64,000 nt of DNA from Candidatus Peribacteria bacterium (GTDB taxonomy: Bacteria > Patescibacteriota > Gracilibacteria > UBA1369 > LOWO2-01-FULL-3), in contig CALREX010000002.1 of the NCBI GenBank assembly GCA_943356465.1, forward strand, positions 139,012-203,011, read 5' to 3'. Below, piece after piece: positions 9,973 to 20,200 of the stretch; positions within the stretch are counted from its first letter, which is position 1, and each line of letters starts with the position of its first letter. The position numbers and the translations under genes were made by a program. The notes beneath the pieces are model-generated. The model searched no databases and had not been told where the DNA came from. It saw only the letters and a program-made list of their open reading frames with translations.

Positions 9973-10524
9973 CTAGACTTTATTGATCGGAATTTGATTA
10001 TTTGCGTCGTTTAACAGATCTAAGATAAACTTGTCATTGCAATTTATCCTATATTTGTAGTCATTTTCTGTCATAAGAGCGAATTTTACAGGATTCTTTG
10101 TCCTAACTTCATTATTTAGATAGTTTGTAAGCGCATTTTTGTCCAAATCACCGACTACCAACATATCCACTGATTTTGTCGGCATATTTATAAATTGTCC
10201 GGAAATCACGAGAAGTTTCACATTTCCCATCTTCTCTAAATCCCTGGCAATCGTATTTTCAGAAGAAAGGGCTTTTATGATTATATTTTTTAATTCGTCG
10301 TATAATATAAAATCTTTGTTCACTACGTAGTACTTCTTTCTGTTTTTCGTCTTTGTCTTGAGAAGTCCGGCACGTTTAAGGTTGTCCAATTCTCGACGAA
10401 TGGAATTTATTTGTTCATTAAGCTTCCTTGTAAGCTCCCTGATAAAATATTCCTCTTCAGGATTCATCAGAAAGACGGTTAGAAGCTTAATACGCGTGTT
10501 TGACGTAAAAAGTCTTTTTAACAT
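9973..10524 (-). CDS. Winged-helix DNA-binding protein with nucleotidyltransferase-like C-terminal half
   Basis: The 183-aa protein starts with a winged helix-turn-helix domain (residues about 5-75: TRIKLLTVFLMNPEEEYFI, then an INSIRRELDNLKRAGLL recognition region). The second half (about 95-175) resembles a degenerate nucleotidyltransferase fold with LLVISGQF and DMLVVGDLD strands. Such HTH-NTase fusions are common in CPR genomes and are assumed to be transcription regulators. It lies 75 bp upstream of rplS on the same strand. No target site can be deduced from the sequence. Confidence 0.75.
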   Translation of the reverse strand: MLKRLFTSNTRIKLLTVFLMNPEEEYFIRELTRKLNEQINSIRRELDNLKRAGLLKTKTKNRKKYYVVNKDFILYDELKNIIIKALSSENTIARDLEKMGNVKLLVISGQFINMPTKSVDMLVVGDLDKNALTNYLNNEVRTKNPVKFALMTENDYKYRINCNDKFILDLLNDANNQIPINKV

Positions 10525-10591
10525 TTTGCCCTAGTTTTATGCCCTTTTCGACTGGAGTGTATAATTTTTTTAAACAACTTGCAACATTTTT

Positions 10592-10819
10592 TTATTCAAA
10601 TGTCTCAGGATTGTCGAGCGTACGGCTCAAAAAGGCATGATAAAATGCCCCCGTAAATATTCCAATTACCGCTATAACCAAGATTACAACAGCAGGGCTG
10701 GCATTTATTTCCGTAAAAACAAGATTAAGTTTTGTCAATGAAGAATTTATATTGAAGTACGCGACTACGCCTAAAAATACAGTAAAAATGATTGAACTAA
10801 TGAGGTAAAAAGCTTTCAT
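10592..10819 (-). CDS. Small two-helix membrane protein
   Basis: About 75 aa when started at ATG 10819 (MKAFYLISS); the ORF-track start at 10888 would overlap the end of tig. Two hydrophobic segments (residues about 4-24 and 42-64) are separated by a short polar linker, which resembles the LapA/DUF1049-like layout of short inner-membrane proteins. No catalytic motif is visible. It follows tig on the same strand and may be cotranscribed with it. Confidence 0.6.
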   Translation of the reverse strand: MKAFYLISSIIFTVFLGVVAYFNINSSLTKLNLVFTEINASPAVVILVIAVIGIFTGAFYHAFLSRTLDNPETFE

Positions 10820-10850
10820 AGGTGTTTTATTGGCTGGTTTTATCTTAGGT

Positions 10851-12122
10851 TTAACCCAAGACCTTGTCAAACAGCTTGCGAATAGCAAGACGGTTTATGA
10901 TTTGATTCTTGAGCTCTCCTTTTTCAAAATCTTCCGCTATTTGTGCAGCTTCTTTTTCCGGATAGAAAGATTTTACTTTTTCAAATTCCGCTTGAATTTC
11001 TTCTTCCGTTGGAGCCGCTTCTTCTTCCTTTATGAGTTGTTGTAATGCAAGCCTCATTTTCACGCGTTTTTCAGCTTCAGGTGTGTATTTTTCCTTCAAA
11101 TCCTCTATCTTGATTTTTGTCTTTTCGAGATATTTTTCGAATTCTATTCCCTTTGAGGTCATATCGTCAGCAATATCTTGAATCATGAACTCCACTTCTT
11201 CTTCTATTAGTGCCGCAGGAATTTCCACTTTTGTCCTCTTCAAAAGCTCCTCAAGGTACTCCCCTTCAGTCTTTTGTTTTGCTTCTTTTTCTTTTCTGTC
11301 TTGTACATTTCTTTCGATATCTTTTTTGAAATCTTCCATCGACCCTTTTTTACCTGTCATTTTTTCAATAAATTCTTCGTTTATTTCCGGTGTAATCGGA
11401 TTTTCTATCCTCTTGATTTCAACTTTGAATTTTACTTTTTTGCCTTGAAAATCTTTCTTTGGGTAATCTTTTGGAAATATCAAGTCAAATTCCTTCTTTT
11501 CGCCTTTAGCAAGCCCGATGAGCTCGTCTTCAAAACCTGGAATCAGTGAGTTTTCACCAATTATCACAGGATGATTTGAGCTTTTTGTATTTTCAACCGC
11601 TTTTCCTTCTTCATCAAAACCTTCAAAATCCACCTCAACCCTATCCCCTTTCTTGGCTTTCTCCTCTGTATCTTTGTATGTTGTTGAATACTTCGTCAAA
11701 TCCTCCATAACTTCCTGGATATCTTTTTCCGTTACCTCGACTTTTTCTCTTTTTACTTTGATTGATTTGTGATCTTTTATCTCCACTTCCGGCAAAACTG
11801 CGACAACTGCCACATATGAAAACGGTGTTTCGCTTTTTATCTCAATTTTCGGACGTGACACAACCTGTATTTTTTCTTTTATCACTGCGTCAGCGTATGA
11901 CCTTTGTATAGCCATTTCCTGGGCATGAGCCATTATGTATTTTTTGTCCAAATTCGCCTCTAAAATTTCCTGTGGAATATGTCCCGGACGAAATCCCTTG
12001 ATGTTTACTTCTTTTGATAGATTTTCACATGCTTTTTTGTAATATTTTTCAATATCTTCCTCAGAAACTGTTATTTCTATTTCAACCTCTGATTTCGGTA
12101 ATTTTTTTATTTTGTAGTCCAT
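10851..12122 (-). CDS. tig: Trigger factor
   Basis: This ribosome-associated chaperone and peptidyl-prolyl isomerase has 423 aa. The N-terminal ribosome-binding domain carries the signature GFRPGHIP near residue 44. The FKBP-like PPIase domain starts around GDRVEVDFEGFDEEG (about residue 160). The C-terminal helical arms fill residues about 250-423. Length is normal. It is divergent from the large unknown-protein block that begins at 12229. Confidence 0.96.
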   Translation of the reverse strand: MDYKIKKLPKSEVEIEITVSEEDIEKYYKKACENLSKEVNIKGFRPGHIPQEILEANLDKKYIMAHAQEMAIQRSYADAVIKEKIQVVSRPKIEIKSETPFSYVAVVAVLPEVEIKDHKSIKVKREKVEVTEKDIQEVMEDLTKYSTTYKDTEEKAKKGDRVEVDFEGFDEEGKAVENTKSSNHPVIIGENSLIPGFEDELIGLAKGEKKEFDLIFPKDYPKKDFQGKKVKFKVEIKRIENPITPEINEEFIEKMTGKKGSMEDFKKDIERNVQDRKEKEAKQKTEGEYLEELLKRTKVEIPAALIEEEVEFMIQDIADDMTSKGIEFEKYLEKTKIKIEDLKEKYTPEAEKRVKMRLALQQLIKEEEAAPTEEEIQAEFEKVKSFYPEKEAAQIAEDFEKGELKNQIINRLAIRKLFDKVLG

Positions 12123-12171
12123 CGTAATTTTTTAAGTTTAAGTGTGAGTATTGTACATAAGCTTTTTAGTA

Positions 12172-12200
12172 TTGTAAAATGGAAGATTTTTTGGTATACT
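12172..12200 (+). promoter_or_regulatory. Probable sigma-70 promoter for the 12-24 kb block
   Basis: TTGTAA at 12172-12177 and TATACT at 12195-12200 are separated by 17 bp, close to the sigma-70 consensus. The expected transcript starts near 12207 and has a short A-rich leader ending ACAAAAACAAATG at the first gene. No comparable promoter was noticed in the tight junctions of the block, so it may drive all six genes. Confidence 0.6.
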
Positions 12201-12228
12201 TATTTGATATTCAAAAAAACAAAAACAA

Positions 12229-13266
12229 ATGGAAAACGCAAAAAACTTTATTTTAAGCCTTAAATTCCCTTTCAGTCTTGTGAAGGAGAATAGGTTTTTG
12301 TGGGACGCTTTGAGTGGTGGACCTAAGGAAGGTGGTGGTGCTGCTGACGCAGATAAAGGTAAAAAAGTTGAAGAAAAGGATTCAGGTGAGGTCATTCCTG
12401 CCGATGCTGCTCTTGATAAAAAAAGAGAGGAAAATCTTAAAAGAGACATGGAAATCGATAAAGAATTAGATGATATTTCTAAAAAATCGAACTTAAAAGA
12501 AACTCAATTGGCTAGTATTGTTGAAGAATTCAGGAAAAAACCTGAGCCTGTTTCCGATGAAGATAAACAGAATTATGACAAAGAAGTAGCTGCTATTCGT
12601 TTGGAATTAATGGCTATGACAAGCAAAAGGAAGGCTTTGATGGAGGAAAGAAAAGCGTTAAATGCTTATAAAGATCCACGAATTGAAGCTTTTGATGCGA
12701 AAGCTAGAGTAGAACAATTGAAAGGCGAAATCGAAGAAGGAAAAAAGAAATTTTTTGACGGACTTATGAGTCGCCTTGATGCGGTTAAAATCGCAGAGCG
12801 CAGAGCTGAATTCAAAATAAATGCCGACAAATGGGATATTACTTCAAAATCCGGACTTGATGCTGTAAAAAAAGATTGGATAGATCTTAAAATTTTTGAG
12901 AATACTCCATTTTTCCAAAATATTTTTGCACAGCTTGAAAAACTTGCTCCTGAAAGGACAGCAGGACTTCCAGATGACACAAGAAAACTGTATTTAAATC
13001 CTGAGGCAAATGTTAATAAAATTGAAGATAAAGCTCTTGCCGCTGCAATAAGTTTCTTTGTTTCGATAAAAGAACTTTTGAAGACTCAAGATAATTTTCA
13101 AATGGCTGGTGACGCAAGAAGCCAAGAAAAAGACCAGGATAAAATCGCATCTACAGGTATAAAATTTGTTACCGATAATGTAAGAAAATTTCACGATGCT
13201 ATCAAACAAAAAGACTGGGGTACCGCCGCCGTCTATTTAATCGGTGCTTATATCGCTTACCAATGA
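12229..13266 (+). CDS. Unknown Lys/Glu-rich protein with KENRFLWD motif (first part of a TGA-split ORF)
   Basis: I do not recognise this 345-aa protein. It begins with a short hydrophobic/aromatic segment ending KENRFLWD, then a Gly/Asp-rich linker (residues about 28-60), then helical charged sequence with coiled-coil character. A very similar N-terminal motif (FKEHRFLFD) opens the gene at 16158, so it may be a shared sorting signal. The ORF ends in a hydrophobic stretch (VYLIGAYIAYQ) followed by TGA, after which the frame stays open for 958 more codons. The two ORFs may be one protein (see 13279). The start has an A-rich leader and no Shine-Dalgarno sequence. Confidence 0.75.
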   Translation: MENAKNFILSLKFPFSLVKENRFLWDALSGGPKEGGGAADADKGKKVEEKDSGEVIPADAALDKKREENLKRDMEIDKELDDISKKSNLKETQLASIVEEFRKKPEPVSDEDKQNYDKEVAAIRLELMAMTSKRKALMEERKALNAYKDPRIEAFDAKARVEQLKGEIEEGKKKFFDGLMSRLDAVKIAERRAEFKINADKWDITSKSGLDAVKKDWIDLKIFENTPFFQNIFAQLEKLAPERTAGLPDDTRKLYLNPEANVNKIEDKALAAAISFFVSIKELLKTQDNFQMAGDARSQEKDQDKIASTGIKFVTDNVRKFHDAIKQKDWGTAAVYLIGAYIAYQ

Positions 13267-13278
13267 GCTATAAAGTTA

Positions 13279-16155
13279 TTGGAACATACTCGTGAGGTTG
13301 CAAAAAAAGGACTTTATGCAGCAGGATTTTTGTATGTTGCAAACATGTTCGCGAAAAATGCAGGATATGATGTTATGAAGAAACTTGGGGTTACAGCCGC
13401 TGAAGATGACGTAAGAGGTACTTCTCTTGCAAATTTTTATAATTTGAATGAGGTTCCGGATGGTAAAAAGCTTGATGGAAGAGTTTTACTTGATATAGGT
13501 GGAGTGAGCGTATCTGATCTAAATAGTTTGTATACTGAAACAAATAGTGCAGGAATACAAACTATTGATCCCAATGCATTTGTTCCGTCACCTTTCGGTG
13601 ATAAATTCAGAGGTATGGTCCCAAGTGTTCTTACTAAGGAGGGACCTTTGACATCTAAAGAAGAAGAATATAGACGTGTAGGAAAAGAACTTTATAAAAT
13701 TGCGAAAGTTGTCAGAGAATCTTATGACAAATATATCAAACCAAAAAACGGACTTACTATTGAGCAGGCTCTACGTAAAGATCCTGATCTAAAAAATGCG
13801 TCTTTAATGAGTTTTGCTATGTTATTCAATAGCGTAGCACAAAGCGGAAGAGAAAGAGTTTCCGGTGGAATATTCGGAAATGCTCTAGATATCTCTTCTT
13901 ATAAGATGAGGAAGAGATTTGACTCTGTATTTAAAGATAAGAAAATAGGATTTGAGGCTGTTCATACACCTATCGCACCCGGAGTTTTCAGCGCTCAGGT
14001 CATGGACTTCCCTATCGTGATAAGAGAAGACGGTGTAAATAAAGAATACGTTGTGTTCTCTCGTTATGATTATGACAGTGCAAAAGGAAATCCCGATGCT
14101 ATAACTCAGGCGCTATGTAAAATTCCTTTTGAAGGAAGTGCGGATGATCAGGTTTTGAAGTTGAAAAATGCTATAATTGGCAGATTTGAAAAAGTTGTCG
14201 AATCATTAAATAAGTCAGCTAAGGAATCTTTGAATTTAGGTCCTGTTATATATAAGGATGGAAAATTCACTTCCAGATTGAAAGTTGAGAAAGGTTCTAT
14301 GCTTGGAAAAGAAGAAACAATCGATGTATTTTTGAAAGTTTCAAAAGACGGTTCGACTGTAGAAGTATATAAGGACAAAGACGGTGAACTTCTGCTAAAT
14401 CTTGATAGTAGCGGAGATGCAACTAAACTTTATGGAAATCTTGTTATGGCTGGACTCTGCCAACAAGACAATATGAAACCATTCTTCTTCCTATATAAGG
14501 CAAAAAAACTTGAATTTAAAGGTAAGAATGCGGACGGTTCATTTAATGTCGTTGCCGGAGACAGCAAGGTGGAGATTAAATTTAAACTTGATAAAGCCAG
14601 CGGAAAATATGTATTTGCCGAGGCCGGCGCTGAAGCAAAACTTTTCAGCATAAAGAATTATGGATTCCTACGAGAACTTGCGGAGAATGCAGTAAAAGAA
14701 AACAAAGAATGGAAGAGAGAAGTCGAAAGATTTGGAAATGTTTTGGAAAATGTGCCTGAGGATTACATGATGAATCTGTTTAAGAGTGCACCTACTTGGT
14801 GGAAGGAAGCCACTTCTTATAAATGGTTCAGAGGATTTTCTGCTGATCAATTTACCGGATCAATTCCAAAAAATTACACAAAAGCGATGGTTGGCGCACA
14901 GGCTGAGTTTTTGGTATCAGGGATGGTGGCTAATCTTGCAGGTGCCGGAAGTATTAATGCCGCTTCAGATGTAATATCAAAGGATAAAACAGTTTCTGAG
15001 ACTGCCGCAAAACTTAAAAGACTGACGAATAAATTGTCTACTATTAAAGAGCAGAGGGAACGTGATGGGAAAGAAATCACTTCCGATGACTTCAAGAAAG
15101 ATATTTTAGCCGACGTTTCAAAGCTTGCAATCAAGAGCAATACTTATGCTTTGTGGTATGAGCAATTCTCGACTTATATTTTCATGAAATATGGAAAAGA
15201 TGGTTTGATAAAAGGAAATACTGAAAAGGCGGCAAAAATTGTTAGCGTATTTGCGGCGTACACATATAAGATGGATATCGCTAGTATGGATAAACTTAGT
15301 GTTGACAGCAAAGATTACAAAAAACGTGCGGCTTATGCAAACTATGTCGCTGAACAGATGTTTAGCAAATTAAATGAATGGTCAGGGGCAAAACCGGTTG
15401 CCGGTGAAATGTTTATTGATATTCCCGATAGAGGGCCAAAGTGGGAAATCGATGAATGGAGTGAATTTGATAAGGCTTACGAGAAAGATCCTTCGAAGTA
15501 TACTGTGTCTTTCGAGCATGTAGCCGAGAAAGAGGCGCTAAAAATGCAAAAAGACTATGTTACATTTGATGATTGGTTGCGGAATAAATCTTTGCTTAAA
15601 CCCGGTAAGGAATTAATATTGCCGAGAAAGGATTGCACCCTTAAATTTAAGAACGCAACTGAATATAATCGTTTCCTTGGATTAATTGGTCCGTATACAT
15701 ATACAGATGCTCAAGGACATGATGTTAATATTTTAATTTCTGACAAATATACAGAATTAGAATTGTCTTTCCGCGATGCTATAAGACAGGAATTAGATAA
15801 TATTATAGAAGAATATCCTGACGATCATTTGGAAGGACAGTTCCAAAAATTACGATATGAAGTTTATAATATTGCAGTGCAAGATCATACTGCCCCAACA
15901 AGCTACCCTGCGACTATTGATTTTAGATTTGATGCCCTTACTCGATTCCACCAAGATGTTGCCGATATTGAAGCCGAGCTTGGAAAAGGAATTGTTACTA
16001 AATCGTACCAAGACAAGGCGATCAAGAAAAAAGTTATAGATATTATTGAGAATAGAATCCTTGATAAGGATCATTGGCAACTATATTTCAAAGATAGAGC
16101 TATGTGGGAAAAGGTAAAGTCATTCTTTCAAAAACATAAACCTAATTTATTCTAG
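13279..16155 (+). CDS. Unknown large protein, in frame with the preceding ORF after one TGA
   Basis: The 958-aa reading frame is the direct continuation of the previous ORF: only the TGA at 13264-13266 interrupts it, and no ATG lies near its beginning. The track's start is a TTG at 13279 without a ribosome site. It opens with a hydrophobic helix (GLYAAGFLYVANMF) that would continue the helix at the end of the previous ORF. The rest is a Lys/Asp-rich globular-looking sequence; around residues 545-575 a small-residue stretch (FLVSGMVANLAGAGS) is more apolar. No known family was recognised. Either it is the second half of a single ~1308-aa protein (nonsense mutation, readthrough or sequence error) or a separate TTG-start gene. 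Confidence 0.7.
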   Translation: MEHTREVAKKGLYAAGFLYVANMFAKNAGYDVMKKLGVTAAEDDVRGTSLANFYNLNEVPDGKKLDGRVLLDIGGVSVSDLNSLYTETNSAGIQTIDPNAFVPSPFGDKFRGMVPSVLTKEGPLTSKEEEYRRVGKELYKIAKVVRESYDKYIKPKNGLTIEQALRKDPDLKNASLMSFAMLFNSVAQSGRERVSGGIFGNALDISSYKMRKRFDSVFKDKKIGFEAVHTPIAPGVFSAQVMDFPIVIREDGVNKEYVVFSRYDYDSAKGNPDAITQALCKIPFEGSADDQVLKLKNAIIGRFEKVVESLNKSAKESLNLGPVIYKDGKFTSRLKVEKGSMLGKEETIDVFLKVSKDGSTVEVYKDKDGELLLNLDSSGDATKLYGNLVMAGLCQQDNMKPFFFLYKAKKLEFKGKNADGSFNVVAGDSKVEIKFKLDKASGKYVFAEAGAEAKLFSIKNYGFLRELAENAVKENKEWKREVERFGNVLENVPEDYMMNLFKSAPTWWKEATSYKWFRGFSADQFTGSIPKNYTKAMVGAQAEFLVSGMVANLAGAGSINAASDVISKDKTVSETAAKLKRLTNKLSTIKEQRERDGKEITSDDFKKDILADVSKLAIKSNTYALWYEQFSTYIFMKYGKDGLIKGNTEKAAKIVSVFAAYTYKMDIASMDKLSVDSKDYKKRAAYANYVAEQMFSKLNEWSGAKPVAGEMFIDIPDRGPKWEIDEWSEFDKAYEKDPSKYTVSFEHVAEKEALKMQKDYVTFDDWLRNKSLLKPGKELILPRKDCTLKFKNATEYNRFLGLIGPYTYTDAQGHDVNILISDKYTELELSFRDAIRQELDNIIEEYPDDHLEGQFQKLRYEVYNIAVQDHTAPTSYPATIDFRFDALTRFHQDVADIEAELGKGIVTKSYQDKAIKKKVIDIIENRILDKDHWQLYFKDRAMWEKVKSFFQKHKPNLF

Positions 16156-16157
16156 AT

Positions 16158-17231
16158 ATGATAAAGTGCTTTAATAAAAATAGATTTACCTTCAAAGAGC
16201 ATAGATTTTTATTTGATACCCCTGAAACTCCGGCTCCAGAAACGGAAGAACATAGAAAGGAAAGATTAAATAATGATCTTAGAGCGGCTGGTAAAGATGC
16301 CGGCATTGCTATTGTTAAGCTTCTTGGTACTGGAATTCAAGCGGCTACATTTGCGATGGACACTCTAACAGAGGGTGTTGGACAAGTTAAGCGTGGATAT
16401 AAATTTCTTGAAGGAAAGTTTGTAGGTAAACTAAAACCTCTTCCAGAATATGTAGATTTAGAAAGAAATTTCCATTCTATATCAAGAACAGCTGGCGGCG
16501 GGACAGTAGTAGAAAGATTGGATGTCTCTGATCCTACTATAGAAGCTATCACAGGCTTTGATGTTCAAACTGCTTGCCTTGGACTTAGCATTAGTCGTCT
16601 TAATTTATTTTATGGTGAAGCTTTAAGGGAATTGCAAACTATAGATGGATTACAAGATAGATCTGTTGTTGGAGGAGATATTTCCATAGAACTTCGCGAA
16701 AGAATATTAAGAGATAAATCTATTCTTAAGAGGGATCCTAGAGATACTATGGCAAAAGCTGATCTTCAAGAAGCTCAGCACCAGTTGGATCTTTTGAAAA
16801 ATGTTAATACTACAGGATTTAAAAGGCCTATGCCTACTATTGTAAGGACCGAATTTCCGCCTGGATCTGCTAGATATTTGCCAAGGCTTGTTCTTGATAA
16901 AAGCAATATGGTTTACCTAAGACTTGAGGACTATAAAAAATATTTGCGTGATTATGTAAGTGACTATGAGAGACAAATAAATTTATTTTCTGGCGAATTG
17001 GATAAGATATATTACTGGAGGCAGGCGAAAATAGTACAAAGTAATATAACTCCTGCTCAACAAATTATTCTTGATAAAAATAGAGGAATAATTAGAGCTA
17101 AGCTCATTCAGATACAAGGAAATGATGATACTGTGGGATTTGATAGAGATCCAAATGATGTTTATCAAAAACCTGACGGAACCTGGGCATGGAATCCACC
17201 TTCTCCTTTAAAAATGTATTTAAAAAGATAA
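16158..17231 (+). CDS. Unknown protein with N-terminal KEHRFLFD motif
   Basis: This 357-aa protein was not recognised. The N terminus (MIKCFNKNRFTFKEHRFLFD) followed by a Pro/Glu linker closely parallels the start of the 12229 gene. After that come predicted helices and an Arg/Leu-rich middle. The C-terminal segment reads FDRDPNDVYQKPDGTWAWNPPS. The start is 2 bp after the previous stop and the end is 8 bp before the next gene, so it is clearly part of the same transcription unit. No membrane segment longer than 18 residues was seen. Confidence 0.75.
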   Translation: MIKCFNKNRFTFKEHRFLFDTPETPAPETEEHRKERLNNDLRAAGKDAGIAIVKLLGTGIQAATFAMDTLTEGVGQVKRGYKFLEGKFVGKLKPLPEYVDLERNFHSISRTAGGGTVVERLDVSDPTIEAITGFDVQTACLGLSISRLNLFYGEALRELQTIDGLQDRSVVGGDISIELRERILRDKSILKRDPRDTMAKADLQEAQHQLDLLKNVNTTGFKRPMPTIVRTEFPPGSARYLPRLVLDKSNMVYLRLEDYKKYLRDYVSDYERQINLFSGELDKIYYWRQAKIVQSNITPAQQIILDKNRGIIRAKLIQIQGNDDTVGFDRDPNDVYQKPDGTWAWNPPSPLKMYLKR

Positions 17232-17239
17232 AATAAACG

Positions 17240-20200
17240 ATGCCAAATCAAGAACAATTAAGACCACAAGAAGGAAATGATGCGTCAAATGTGAAACTTG
17301 AAAAAGCTATTGATGCTTATACAACACTTATTGCCAAAGCGGAAGAAGATCCAAATCAAAAAACAGAACAACAGCTTCATGATTTGATGAATGCTGCTAA
17401 TAATGTTTTCAGATCTAATCCCGGAAAATGGCCGGTAGGTTTGGTTGAAAATACATATACTCTGATAAAAAAAGTCGGAATTATTGCCGCCGGATATGAT
17501 GAGGCGACAGGTGTAAAATTTGTAAGATTGTCTGCGGCAATTTTGCTCAATCATCTTCCTATAAATGATGAAAATAAACCTTTGGTTCATATTCTTTTAT
17601 ACGACAAGACTAATTTTAATTTTGTCAGAGAAATAAAATATGAATGGCTTGGTGCAAAGGGAATGGCTAAACTTGAAAAAATTGGAGTTAAACTTTATGA
17701 GCTTGCCGGAACATTGTCCGAAGGACGTTTCAGCAATAGTTTTGCCGGACTTACTGAATCAGGTTTTGATGCTTACACAGATGAAATTTTGGGTATAGAT
17801 CCTAAATCTGAGGATAGAACAACTGATGCAAGATCAAAGATTTTGCTTGGTTTGATTCAATATTTCCATAGTGGTCTTATTCGAAATCCTAATGTTTCTA
17901 TCGAGAATAAAAAGAAAGTTCTTGAATTTAATAAAATAGTTCTTGATAAAGTTCCTGGGCTTTTCGCTGATAAACGTGTTGCATTGGCGGAAGGTGTAGG
18001 AATTGGATTAAAAGATGTTAAAGGTAAAAAACGTAAAGTCCTTGATACGAGACTCGCAAGCGAACGATTGTCTCAAAAAGAACATGAATATGTTTCCGTG
18101 GAAAGCCTTACTCCTGATGATGTTGTGGTTTTTGACTACAAAGAATCTGACGAAAAAGTTTTGGCGATGCCGGAAATCATGAAAGTACAGTTGAATTCTA
18201 TAGCTCTGATTGGAGATTTGGCTACAGGATACTGGAATCATGAAGGTGGCGAAAAAGGTCTTGAACAAGGACAATTTGCCATACAGGCTCTTGATAATGT
18301 TCAAAAAGATCTTGTGAATTACTATAGAGATCCAAAATATGATGGGAAAACTCCTTTCAAACTTTCTGAAAGATTAAAAGCTGCGATGAGTATCAAGGCT
18401 TTTGGAGAAATTAAAAATTTGGCTTATTCTTCAAGAATCAGTGATGTCCCTTATAGATCTGCATTGTTAAATCTTGTGGATGGGAAACCTCTTGCAGATA
18501 TGGATGAGGTCAAAAAGGCTGGTCTTGCTGTAGCTTGGCTGCAAAGAAATAAATTTGATGACTTTATGTCCGCTCGCGGACTTATGGCTAAACTCCTTCA
18601 TAAAGATGTCATGATGGCGAGAGAAAATCTGCCTGAGGATGTACAAAAGAAACTTTATGGAGATGCTTATACAGACGCAAGTAGATTCATGCGTAATCTT
18701 CTTGCCAATGGTGATCACATGAATACTTTTAGAGCAAACTTCCCTGTTGTATTTAAAAATGAATTTGGAAGATCTCCTACCGATGCCGAGATTGATGATG
18801 GAGCAAAAAAGCATCTTTCCGCCCTTTTCGAATCTCAACATATGTTCTTGTATGACGCTTACCTAACATGGGCGGCTCTTTCGAGACAATATATTGATAG
18901 TTCGAAAATGGCCGGCGTTGATAAAGATATTTATGCTGAATTCTGTAAATCTGTTGATCCGGATGGCGGATCTTTCAGGCTTGATGATAGAGCAAAAGTC
19001 ACACTTGTCCCTATTATGAGAGAAATTGCCATAATGGCTTTAAGTTTTGGTGCCGCTTGGGCGGTAAGTGCTGCCGCAAGAGGTGCGATCGGTCTTGTGA
19101 GAGGAGCAAGCTTGTTTCAGAAAACAACAACTATGGCGAAACTTGCAAAATATTCAGCTGAGGCCGCTATGTTTACAGGAAAAGTAGCCGCCGAGGCAGG
19201 AGCATTTTATGACACAGATGCTGTATTACATGGCAGAGAAACTATCATAGGCACTGCGCTTGAAGGAGAAGGCTGGAAAGCCTCCAAAATGCTTGCCGCT
19301 GATATGCCTATGTTTGCCGGATTGAACATCGTAGGCGGTCTTCTAAAATTCTTGAAAATGGGAGCTGAAGGTAAAGTTTTGATGAAATATGCAGCGAAAA
19401 ATACTCAACACGCAAAAGCTATAGAAGGAATTTTTGCGCTTGCAAAAAAATCCCCTATGAAAGCTATCGAAGCCATGAAAAGTTTGATTCAAAATGGTGG
19501 AAAATTGGCAAAAGGAGGAGTTTTGCCATCCGAAGTACTCGAAAGTTTTGGAAGAACCATACAAGAAATCGAACTTATAACTGAACAGTACAGAGGTATT
19601 ATCGAAAAGATTACCGATCCTCGTATTCGAGATATTGTTGGAAAACTCGTGATTGAACTTAATTTTGATGCTGCGGCAATTGTGATTGGAGAATACGCAA
19701 AAGAAAATATTCGTTCTGAAGATCGTCCTAAAGTTGAAGCTACTCTTCTTAATCGATATAAGAATGCTTATCTTACAGCCGGAGTATTCAAGGCTGTGTT
19801 TGGCGGACTTGGAAAGCTTGCAGAAAAGCTTCCTGATGCGGTAGAGAGAGCGTTGCCAAAAGCCATGCGTGAGAGAATTTTCAAGAGTTATCAGAACTCA
19901 AAAGGTGAATTTATCGGTAGAGACGGACTTGTCCAAATGCTTACTGAAGGGCTTGAAGGTGAAGGATTTGAGAGTGCCATCGCTAAGATTGAAGATGCAA
20001 ATATCTTGATTTTAACTGTAGAAGATGTATTATTGGTTACTTCGAAATTAACGGATGGTAAAGCAAAGAAGTTTTTACAGACTTGTAAAAGAATGATGAA
20101 CCAGGCAGAAAGACAACTAGTGGTAGATGAAGTTAAGGCGATGCAAAAAGCGCCTGTTTTGCCTGAAGGTTTTGCTGGTGGAAGATCGGAGATGCCAATG

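Noticed and set aside
12666-12980. Serine-rich minus-strand ORFs inside the 12-24 kb block
   Set aside because: Their Ser/Phe-rich composition is what antisense Lys/Glu-rich coding gives; no family features.
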